Of a stretch of 64,000 bases of DNA, positions 57,354 through 64,000 are shown piece by piece. Position 1 is the stretch's first letter. Each line of letters opens with the position of its first letter. Source of the DNA: Robiginitomaculum_A sp036478535 (GTDB lineage Bacteria; Pseudomonadota; Alphaproteobacteria; Caulobacterales; Maricaulaceae); assembly GCA_965224735.1 (NCBI GenBank), contig OZ245059.1, positions 1 to 64,000 of the forward strand, in the 5' to 3' direction. The notes beneath the pieces were generated by a model, which was given only the letters and a program-made list of their open reading frames with translations, was not told where the DNA came from and did no database searches. Position numbers and translations under genes: made by a program.

Positions 57354-58508
57354 ATGAATAAATCTTTGACACTCTTAGGCGCTATGCTCGCCTTCCTCGC
57401 TTTGACCGCTTGCGAGAAAACCGAACAGGCAATTTTAGACGAGCCAACGCCGCCCAAACAAACCCAGCAGCAGCCTTCCCAAAACAAAATTAACCATAAG
57501 CAAATTAAAGCACCAAGCGCCGCGCCACGTAAAACTCAACCCGTCTCTAAATCTGTCTTTGTGCCCCCCAAATCTGTCTTGATGCCAAAGCCTACGCCTC
57601 TCACGATAAAACGCTGTATGAATTTAGGCAATGCTTTAGAAGCGCCCAATGAAGGGGATTGGGGCTATACAATTCGTAGCAGGGATTTAAAAAATATCAG
57701 AGACGCTGGCTTTGATACTATTCGCTTGCCTGTACGCTGGGACACACATGCTCAACACCGTCCGCCTTACCAAATAGACCCGAACTTTATGGCGCGGGTT
57801 AAAACAGTCAGCTCTGGTGCTAAAGCTTATGGTCTAAACGTGATTATCGATGTGCATCATTATGAAAGCCTAATGTCCAATACAGCCCGCGAAGAAGCCC
57901 GCTTTCTAGCCATTTGGGATCAAATCGCGCGTAATTTTTCAAGCGCGCCAAACAGTGTTTTCTTTGAAATTCTCAACGAACCAACACTGGATATCAGTAT
58001 GGAGGAACTCAACGCGCTTTATGCTAAAACCGTGCCAATTATTCGCGCATCAAATCCTACGCGCAAACTCATTCTTGGCGGTAATTCATGGAATTCAATT
58101 GAAAGTCTTAGCCTGATAAATTTTCCAAAAGATGCTAACCTGGTTGCGACATTTCATGATTATGGCCCGCATGCATTTACCCACCAAGGGGCAGAATGGT
58201 CAAAACCAGAAATGCCGCTTGGGCGGCGTTGGGGCGGTAAAGCTGATGCTGCAGAGTTTAAAGATACCTATAAACTGGCACGCGCCTTTACGGCTAAAAC
58301 TGGCATCCCCATATTAGTGGGCGAATTTGGCGTGATTGATAAAGTCCCGCAAAGCCAGCGCAATGCATGGGTAAAGATGCGCCGCAAAGCCATGGAAGAA
58401 AATGGCTATGCGTGGTGTGCTTGGGATTATTCAGGTGCATTTAAAGCTTACGACACCAAGAGTGAAACATGGCTACCTGGTACGCTCAATGCGCTTTTTG
58501 GCCGCTAA
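57354..58508 (+). CDS. GH5-family glycoside hydrolase, lipoprotein
   Basis: 384 aa from 57354 (MNKSLTLLGAMLAFLALTAC, lipobox). After a Pro/Gln/Lys-rich linker comes a GH5 TIM barrel: RCMNLGNALEAPNEGDWG, AGFDTIRLPVRWDTHA, VIIDVHHYESLM, the acid/base Glu in FFEILNEPTLD, LVATFHDYGPHAFTHQG and the nucleophile Glu in ILVGEFGVIDKV. Such enzymes cut beta-1,4- or beta-1,3-glucans or mannans; substrate not assignable. Anchored at the envelope. Its stop overlaps the stop of the convergent gene. Confidence 0.92.
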   Translation: MNKSLTLLGAMLAFLALTACEKTEQAILDEPTPPKQTQQQPSQNKINHKQIKAPSAAPRKTQPVSKSVFVPPKSVLMPKPTPLTIKRCMNLGNALEAPNEGDWGYTIRSRDLKNIRDAGFDTIRLPVRWDTHAQHRPPYQIDPNFMARVKTVSSGAKAYGLNVIIDVHHYESLMSNTAREEARFLAIWDQIARNFSSAPNSVFFEILNEPTLDISMEELNALYAKTVPIIRASNPTRKLILGGNSWNSIESLSLINFPKDANLVATFHDYGPHAFTHQGAEWSKPEMPLGRRWGGKADAAEFKDTYKLARAFTAKTGIPILVGEFGVIDKVPQSQRNAWVKMRRKAMEENGYAWCAWDYSGAFKAYDTKSETWLPGTLNALFGR

Positions 58509-59485
58509 ACCGCCTTTAGGTGTTGGCTAAGACTTTGGTGAATTTGCGGGCTTTCTTCTTTAAGGAACCGCAAAAGTTCTTTTTCGTTTTCATGCAATAT
58601 ATTATCACGATCAAGGCGCTCTATTAGCCAATGTGCTTCGCTTTGCGTAACCCTCTCGGCGACAGCAATCGTACTACCATTTGTGTGCATGTATTGCGGC
58701 TGATCTTCACTGGAAAAATTTTTAAACATACCAAAAATATTGCTGATACCAGGCACGTGCATTTTTGGAATAATTGATTTACTTTCCACTTCGAGCCATT
58801 TTTCTCGCCGCAAAGCCTCTTGTGCGTCAGGTTCATTCCAAGCCGCGACCATCATAATATGATTGGCTATACCGCCGACAAATAATTTCGTCCAACTCGG
58901 ATGATTTTTTGCGTTAATTGTCGTATCATTAAGATCAAATAAAACCTCGGCTTCGCGGCGCGTAATACCAACGCCGCCCTCACTTGCACACGCATACAGC
59001 ACGCGGCGTAAGAGTTTCACATCATCTTCTGTAATAACGCCTGGTTCTAAAGTACGGTTTTTACCCATATAACCGCGCCCGTTCAAGACAGATTCAACGG
59101 CTTGATTAAGGGCGAATATTTCAAGATTTTCCGTTACATTGTGTGCCTGCTTCATCACATAAATAAGAAGTTCTAGTTCCGTACGGCTCTCTACAACCCC
59201 GTCATGGCTAATACGGGCTAAAAGCCATGTGGCATTCGCTTGGTTGACATACCCATGCGGCATAGTTTGGCGCACCAAGAAATGAGTAAGAGCTTCCACA
59301 AAAAGCATATCCCATGTTTCGCATTTATCTTGCAAATCATTAAGAGCGAAAAGACGGTCTGCTTCCATAGTGGAAATTTTACCATCCTCAAAAACAGCGC
59401 GGCGCACGAGAGCACAATCCGCATCCATAATACGCCCGCGTGATGAAATATCGCTAATTATATCTGACAAGTTCACATTGGCCAT
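58505..59485 (-). CDS. protein with two TerB-like repeats
   Basis: 326 aa, soluble, helical. Two similar halves are visible: DADCALVRRAVFEDGKISTM with EADRLFALNDL (residues ~20-50), and EDDVKLLRRVLYACASEGGV with REAEVLFDLNDT (~165-200), each followed by a WxxLFVxxxxxHxx segment (TWDMLFVEALTHFLV; SWTKLFVGGIANHIM) and by ATWLLARISHDGVVES or AHWLIERLDRDNILHE. This acidic repeated helical pattern recalls TerB-like domains, but the match is loose. Function unknown. Confidence 0.7.
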   Translation of the reverse strand: MANVNLSDIISDISSRGRIMDADCALVRRAVFEDGKISTMEADRLFALNDLQDKCETWDMLFVEALTHFLVRQTMPHGYVNQANATWLLARISHDGVVESRTELELLIYVMKQAHNVTENLEIFALNQAVESVLNGRGYMGKNRTLEPGVITEDDVKLLRRVLYACASEGGVGITRREAEVLFDLNDTTINAKNHPSWTKLFVGGIANHIMMVAAWNEPDAQEALRREKWLEVESKSIIPKMHVPGISNIFGMFKNFSSEDQPQYMHTNGSTIAVAERVTQSEAHWLIERLDRDNILHENEKELLRFLKEESPQIHQSLSQHLKAV

Positions 59486-59630
59486 AAATCACCCTCTTTA
59501 CTTTTTATAGACTTTATACCCAAAGAAGTTTAGGGCTTCGTTAAAAAAAACAAAGACAGTCTCACATAATTGTGACTTTTATGACCGCTATATTTGCTAT
59601 GTTCAGATAAATTGTAAAAGAGAAAATATC

Positions 59631-60254
59631 ATGTATACATTAATCGGATCCCCCATGACCCGCGCGATTCGCGTGATTTGGTGTATGGAAGAACTTGGCG
59701 TTGAATATGAAATTATTCCAGCGGCTCCTGGAAGTGACGACGCAAAAAAGTATAATCCATCAGGCAAAGTTCCAGCCCTTAAAATTGGCGATGATGTGAT
59801 CATAGATTCGGTCGCAATTTGCCAATACCTCGCGGATAAGCACGGAAAACTTACCTTCCCAGCGGGTACAATAGAGAGAGCGAAAATGGATAGCCTTATT
59901 CATTTTGTCGCTGATGAAGTCGATCATGCATGCTGGGTATGGGCTAAACATGACTGGATTTATCCTGAAGGCTTGAAAGCGGAAAACGTTAAACCAGCAT
60001 GCGCACTTGAATTTAAAAGGGCTATGCAGCACTTAGAAATACGTCTTGGCAACAATAAATATGTCATGGGCGACACATTCACTATTCCTGATATTTTACT
60101 TGGCCAATGCGCGAGTTGGGCAAGTAAAATGTGTAAATTTGAGCTGCCAGGCGGCAAGGTTGGTGCCTACTTGGATCGGGTTCGCGCCCGGCCCGCGCTT
60201 GCCCGCGCCCTACAAACCCGGGCAGCTAACAATTTTAGCGCAAATAGAGTTTGA
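59631..60254 (+). CDS. glutathione S-transferase
   Basis: 207 aa. Thioredoxin-like N-terminus (MYTLIGSPMTRAIRVIWCME with the Ser of the active-site region, SGKVPALKIGDDVIIDS giving the cis-Pro and the GSH-binding DS) and an all-helical C-terminus (GDTFTIPDILLGQCASWA). It conjugates or reduces substrates with glutathione, which gshB would supply. Single gene before ffh. Confidence 0.92.
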   Translation: MYTLIGSPMTRAIRVIWCMEELGVEYEIIPAAPGSDDAKKYNPSGKVPALKIGDDVIIDSVAICQYLADKHGKLTFPAGTIERAKMDSLIHFVADEVDHACWVWAKHDWIYPEGLKAENVKPACALEFKRAMQHLEIRLGNNKYVMGDTFTIPDILLGQCASWASKMCKFELPGGKVGAYLDRVRARPALARALQTRAANNFSANRV

Positions 60255-60367
60255 CAGGCCCCAAATGCACCCCTATAAGCCGCCCAATCCTTAAGCGCAG
60301 ATATGCGCTCTGAGCTGTGCGATCCCATTTATGGATGATGCAGACAGGGTCCTCCAGTCGACATTAT

Positions 60368-60412
60368 ATGTTCACTGGAGTATTTTACATATGTTCACTG
60401 GAGTATTTTGCG
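60368..60412. repeat. tandem duplication of ~23 bp upstream of ffh
   Basis: ATATGTTCACTGGAGTATTTT occurs twice in succession just before ffh. It may lie in the 5' untranslated region; no regulatory role is evident. Confidence 0.7.
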
Positions 60413-60442
60413 TTATGGATTTGAGTAAGTATGAGCAGGTAA

Positions 60443-61987
60443 ATGTTTGACGCATTAGCAGACCGCCTTGGCGGTGTATTTGATGGCCTCACGGGGCGGG
60501 GCGCACTGTCTGAAAAAGACGTGAGCGCGGCACTGCGCGAAATACGTATTGCGCTACTCGAAGCAGACGTTGCCCTACCCGTTGTTAAAGATTTCATTAC
60601 AAAGATTAAAGACGAAGCCGTTGGCGAGAAAGTTATTCGCGCCGTTAAGCCTGGTCAACAAATTGTCAAAATTGTTCATGACGCTTTAATCGAAACACTC
60701 GGTGGTGCATTGGGTGAAGACAAGGATGATAAAGACAAACCCATTGCCCCCCTGCTCAATCTAAAAGCTCGTCCACCAGCATTTATCCTCATGGCTGGCC
60801 TGCAAGGCTCTGGTAAAACAACCACATCTGGTAAAATCGCGCTTTATCTACGCAAAGCCTATAAGAAAAAAATTCTGCTGGCTTCCCTCGATACAAGGCG
60901 CCCTGCGGCGATGGAACAGCTTGGCATATTAGCGAGGCAAGCGGGTGTTGATTTTTTGCCGATTGTAAAAGGTGAAAACGTAATCGCCATCACCAAACGC
61001 GCTATGAGCGAAGGTAAGCTTGGCGGCTATGATGTAGTTTTTTTGGATACGGCCGGCCGCACCACCCTTGATGATGAACTTATGGACGAAGTGGCTAGCG
61101 TTGCTAAACTTGCGGATCCTATTGAAACGCTCTTGGTGGCCGATAGCCTAACAGGCCAAGACGCGGTGGAAACGGCAAGGCGTTTTCATGAGCGCTTGGC
61201 GCTCACTGGTCTTGTGCTCACCCGTATTGACGGAGATGGGCGCGGCGGGGCGGCGCTCTCCATGCGTGCAGTAACTGGTCTCCCGATTAAATTTTTGGGC
61301 ACAGGCGAAAAACTAGACAGGCTGGAAGCATTTGATGCAGAGCGTATTGCGGGCCGTATTTTAGGTCAAGGCGACATTGTCTCTTTGGTTGAGAAAGCCT
61401 CTCAGGTTATTGACGAAAAAGAAGCGGCAAAACTGCAAAAGAAAATGGAGAAAGGCAGCTTTGATTTGGATGATTTGGCTAAGCAGCTAGGACAAATCAA
61501 CAAGATGGGCGGCATGGGGGGTCTCATGAAACTGATGCCAGGTATGGGGAAAATGCGCAAAGCCATGAAAGATATGGGCGGCGAGGAAAACAAACTTCTC
61601 GATCAACAGCGCGCAATTATTTTTTCTATGACAGGGTGGGAGCGAAAAAATCCAAAATTGATCAAGGCGTCTCGCAAAAAACGCATTGCTGCTGGCTCTG
61701 GTATGAGTGTGCAAGAGGTCAATAAGCTTTTGAAAATGCACCGCGCCATGTCTGATATGATGAAGAAAATGGGCAAAGGCGGCATGAAATCTCTTATGGG
61801 CGGCATGGGAAGCAAAATGCCTGGCATGCCTGGCGGTGGTCTGGGCGGCATACCTGATGTAGATCCGAAAATGCTTGAAGATATGCAAAAACAAATGGGT
61901 GGTAAAATACCCAAAGGTTTACCCGGATTAGGCGGCAAAGGTTTAGGCGGCGGATTGCCAGGGCTTGGCGGCTTTAAAAAGAAGTAA
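60443..61987 (+). CDS. ffh: signal recognition particle protein Ffh
   Basis: 514 aa GTPase that with 4.5S RNA brings nascent membrane proteins to FtsY. NG domain: N-terminal helices (RGALSEKDVSAALREIRIAL), G1 GLQGSGKTTTSGKIAL, DTRRPAAMEQLGILA, DTAGRTTLDDELMDE and LTRIDGDGRGGAALS. The M domain (from ~330) is Met-rich with SMTGWERKNPKLIKASRKKR, and the C-terminus is a Gly/Met-rich tail. It forms an operon with rpsP 39 bp downstream. No 4.5S RNA gene is visible in the window. Confidence 0.97.
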   Translation: MFDALADRLGGVFDGLTGRGALSEKDVSAALREIRIALLEADVALPVVKDFITKIKDEAVGEKVIRAVKPGQQIVKIVHDALIETLGGALGEDKDDKDKPIAPLLNLKARPPAFILMAGLQGSGKTTTSGKIALYLRKAYKKKILLASLDTRRPAAMEQLGILARQAGVDFLPIVKGENVIAITKRAMSEGKLGGYDVVFLDTAGRTTLDDELMDEVASVAKLADPIETLLVADSLTGQDAVETARRFHERLALTGLVLTRIDGDGRGGAALSMRAVTGLPIKFLGTGEKLDRLEAFDAERIAGRILGQGDIVSLVEKASQVIDEKEAAKLQKKMEKGSFDLDDLAKQLGQINKMGGMGGLMKLMPGMGKMRKAMKDMGGEENKLLDQQRAIIFSMTGWERKNPKLIKASRKKRIAAGSGMSVQEVNKLLKMHRAMSDMMKKMGKGGMKSLMGGMGSKMPGMPGGGLGGIPDVDPKMLEDMQKQMGGKIPKGLPGLGGKGLGGGLPGLGGFKKK

Positions 61988-62026
61988 TTTAATAGAAATT
62001 TTATTGAAACAAAAGGAAAACTAATT

Positions 62027-62878
62027 ATGGCAATTAAAATCAGACTCGCCCGTCACGGGGCAAAAAAACGCCCTTACTACCGTATCGTTATCGCCGATGT
62101 GCGCGCGCCGCGTGATGGGCGTTATATCGAACACGTTGGTTCATATAACCCAATGCTTTCCAAAGATGATGAGAACCGCGTTATTTTAGATGCCGATAAA
62201 ATCAAGGAATGGCTTGGCAAGGGCGCACTTCCAACAGAACGCGTCGCCCGGTTTTTGGGCGCGGCTGGGCTTTGGGAATGGAAGCACGGTAACAACCCCA
62301 ACAAAGGCAAACCAGGCGCTAAAGCTTTTGAGTTAATCCAAGCCCGCAAAGGCAAATCGGAAGCACGCGCTGAGGCTGAAGCAGAAGCTGCGAAAGCGGC
62401 TAAAGAAGCAGAGGCCGCAGCTGCAGTCGCTGCCAAAGAAGCCATTGAGGCAGAAAAAGTAACGGTTGCCGAAGCAAAAGCAGCCGAAAAAGCCGCACCT
62501 GCTGAAGAAGCGTCTGCCGCTAAAGATGCTAAAGATGCTAAAGAAGAAAAAGAGCCGCGGCACATCAAGTATTTTGAAGCGTTGAAGGCAAAATATGATC
62601 CAGACGTTAACGAAGAAGTCGCCAAAAAAATCGTCAACCATTTGGGCATTGCACTCAACTCTAAAGACGCATCTTTGGTCGCTTGTTCTGATGAGACAGA
62701 GCGCAATACTGTGCGTGATAGCTGGCTTAAAAAGAAGCTTGGCCTTGAAGCAGATGATGCTAAACTTGACGCGAAAGTCATGGCTGTTTGTGAAATTATG
62801 AAAGATGATAAAAACAAATGCCGCGTTGCATTTTATTATCTTCTTGCAAAAGCCGAAGACAAACTTGCGGCTCTATAA
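62027..62878 (+). CDS. rpsP: ribosomal protein S16 fused to a DUF2853-like domain
   Basis: 283 aa, far longer than the usual ~80-165 aa S16. Residues 1-~85 are canonical S16 (MAIKIRLARHGAKKRPYYRI, VGSYNPMLSKDDENRVILDA, LGKGALPTERVARFLGAAGL). Residues ~110-180 are an Ala/Glu/Lys helical linker. Residues ~182-283 (HIKYFEALKAKYDPDVNEEV, KKIVNHLGIALNSKDASLVA, VRDSWLKKKLGLEADDAKLD, VCEIMKDDKNKCRVAFYYLL) look like DUF2853, a small helical protein normally free-standing. The frame is unbroken. Long Ala-rich S16 tails are known in alphaproteobacteria; a recognisable folded domain at the end is the oddity. The expected next gene rimM is absent. Confidence 0.93.
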   Translation: MAIKIRLARHGAKKRPYYRIVIADVRAPRDGRYIEHVGSYNPMLSKDDENRVILDADKIKEWLGKGALPTERVARFLGAAGLWEWKHGNNPNKGKPGAKAFELIQARKGKSEARAEAEAEAAKAAKEAEAAAAVAAKEAIEAEKVTVAEAKAAEKAAPAEEASAAKDAKDAKEEKEPRHIKYFEALKAKYDPDVNEEVAKKIVNHLGIALNSKDASLVACSDETERNTVRDSWLKKKLGLEADDAKLDAKVMAVCEIMKDDKNKCRVAFYYLLAKAEDKLAAL

Positions 62879-62898
62879 GGGATCCTAGTTTAAGATAA

Positions 62899-62994
62899 AG
62901 AGATCTCTGCATACTTTGTATTTTCCAAAAAATGTGAATACTCAATGTTCATTTTTCTAAAGTTTTTAAAATTGAAAGTTATGCAGAGGTCTCT
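62899..62994. repeat. 96-bp imperfect palindrome (MITE-like)
   Basis: Left arm AGAGATCTCTGCATACTTTG and right arm (complement) AGAGACCTCTGCATAACTTT pair over about 26 bp at each end of a ~96-bp AT-rich stretch directly after rpsP. The arms resemble IS terminal repeats; the size and lack of an open frame fit a miniature inverted-repeat element or a solo relic. The rest of 62879-63180 holds no gene I can support. Confidence 0.6.
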
Positions 62995-63180
62995 CCTGAC
63001 AAATTTGGTGTTAATTGCATTTATTAACATCAATCGAACGTCAGCAAATGAGTGGTGCAACTGCAACCACATTGGGAGCAACCGCAATCAATGCGGTTGC
63101 TACAAAGCGTACTGACGACTGTAGCACTGGCACAACAAAAGGCAATGCAATACAACTACGACTCCCACTACAACTTGTAC

Positions 63181-64000
63181 TTAAGGTGGCAAATCCTTCT
63201 CTGGCTTTGCGCCGTAATGCGAGATGATTTCAGAAGCACAGTGAGAGCCAAGATAGCCCGCATCAGCCCAACTCATGCCTTGGGCCCGCCCAGCCAAAAC
63301 GCCTGCTGCATACAAATCACCTGCCCCCGTTGTATCAATGACTTTGGCAACAGGGACAATAGCAATTTCGTACACAGTGTTGTTTTCAATAATCACTGAG
63401 CCAATTTCGCCCCGAGTCACGCACGCAAGCGTGCCTGATGCGCGCAAAGCACTTATGGCCGCGCCAAAATTCTTTGTTTCATACAAAGATAACAACTCAT
63501 CTTCATTGGCGAATAAAATATCAACGTGATTATCCACCAAGTGCTTAAACGAGGTGCGATGGCGATCAACGCAAAACGCATCTGATAATGTAAGGGAAAC
63601 TTGGCGACCAGCTGCTGTGGCAACTTCAGCCGCTTTGACAAAGGCTGCCTTTTGCGCGTCCGTGTCAAACAAATAACCTTCCATATAGATCACTGCGCTG
63701 GCGCGGACGAGCTCTTCGTCTACATCATTTACGCCAAAGGCGGTATTTGCCCCTAAAAACGTACTCATAGAGCGCTCGCCATCAGGTGTGACAGCGATAA
63801 GGCAGCGCGCAGTCGCTGCTACAGCACTGCTTAAAGGAAGTGTACAAGTCTCGACCCCGATAGAGCGCATACTATCCGTAAACCCCGCACCCAAAGCATC
63901 ATCGGCAACCTTACCTATATAAGCAGCCCGTACGCCAAGTGCAGCTATGCCAGCCATCGTATTTGCGCCAGATCCGCCAGCCGTTTCTTGTAAATTTGCA
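63181..64000 (-). CDS. PfkB-family carbohydrate/nucleoside kinase (adenosine kinase-like), partial
   Basis: Runs off the right edge; the frame is open to 64000 and reads LQETAGGSGANTMAGIAAL, the PfkB substrate-binding glycine motif, so the start is outside. Inside: AAYIGKVADDALGAGF, CLIAVTPDGERSMSTFLGA, the second PfkB signature VIDTTGAGDLYAAGVLAG with the catalytic Asp, and DILFANEDELLSL. This is the branch of adenosine kinase-like and related sugar kinases common in alphaproteobacteria. Convergent with rpsP across a MITE-like palindrome. Confidence 0.9.
   Translation of the reverse strand, partial: ANLQETAGGSGANTMAGIAALGVRAAYIGKVADDALGAGFTDSMRSIGVETCTLPLSSAVAATARCLIAVTPDGERSMSTFLGANTAFGVNDVDEELVRASAVIYMEGYLFDTDAQKAAFVKAAEVATAAGRQVSLTLSDAFCVDRHRTSFKHLVDNHVDILFANEDELLSLYETKNFGAAISALRASGTLACVTRGEIGSVIIENNTVYEIAIVPVAKVIDTTGAGDLYAAGVLAGRAQGMSWADAGYLGSHCASEIISHYGAKPEKDLPP

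Noticed and set aside
60255..60442. 4.5S RNA gene upstream of ffh
   Set aside because: I looked for the conserved GGTCAGG...GGAAG...CAGCC core and did not find it in this interval.
62122..62817. Long open frame antisense to rpsP (231 codons)
   Set aside because: It mirrors the Ala/Glu-rich coding strand; the Ser/Ala-rich antisense product is a compositional artefact.

Overview
The window looks like a chromosomal stretch of an alphaproteobacterium with moderate GC. The clues are a HemY-type gene behind an alphaproteobacterial Mic60/mitofilin-like gene, an ActR/RegA-type response regulator with a Fis-like tail, the tsaD-gpsA-YciI cluster, a def-fmt pair and ffh-rpsP. GMC oxidoreductase, S9 peptidase and TraB/GumN genes would fit a marine Hyphomonadaceae-like lineage, but that finer placement is only a guess.

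Layout. 1-10.9 kb: housekeeping and envelope genes (fmt, def, rmuC, recR, two PAN-module secreted proteins, NlpC/P60 with a MarR regulator, a lipoprotein, a lone sdhB, a lipoprotein cytochrome c) plus an IS200 relic. 11.2-13.0 kb: a decayed IS481 element abutted by a decayed IS5 element. 13.0-20.5 kb: MscS channel, tRNA-Thr, hemY, mic60, tsaD, gpsA, YciI and a LysR relic. 20.6-28.0 kb: a Sec-exported RHS-repeat protein followed by a tandem array of partial RHS C-terminal cassettes alternating with five paralogous small lipoproteins, which are candidate immunity proteins. 28.1-38.5 kb: LMW phosphatase, response regulator, GMC oxidoreductase, C39-like lipoprotein, gshB, S9 peptidase, symporter, AI-2E family exporter and a TraB/GumN lipoprotein. 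38.7-56.0 kb: a genomic island at tRNA-Arg(CCG). 56.2-64.0 kb: DUF805 pair, GH5 lipoprotein, a duplicated-domain protein, GST, ffh, an unusual rpsP and a PfkB kinase.

The island is the most informative part. Two IS5-family copies (41568-42410 and 51232-52086) bracket a segment, 42411-51231, that is inverted relative to an earlier arrangement. Re-inverting it and removing the IS copies rejoins two split genes in frame through a CTAG: a cysteine desulfurase (51222-51231 plus 41566 downward) and a giant STAND NTPase with an N-terminal Cap4/DUF4297-like nuclease domain (52087-53342 plus 42411-48110). It also puts the 45-bp tRNA-Arg att repeat into direct orientation with the tRNA gene. The STAND gene, probably an Avs-like phage-defence gene of roughly 2,150 codons, is further broken by an IS200-type insertion and an in-frame TGA. 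The restored integrative element (tRNA-Arg to att copy, about 6.4 kb) would carry a PIF1-like helicase, the desulfurase, a ParE/RelE-type toxin-antitoxin pair, a 153-aa unknown and its own tyrosine integrase.

Other unusual items are a ribosomal protein S16 fused through an Ala/Glu-rich linker to a DUF2853-like domain, and the RHS/lipoprotein cassette array, whose junctions share a GGGCC(TGGTAT) core.
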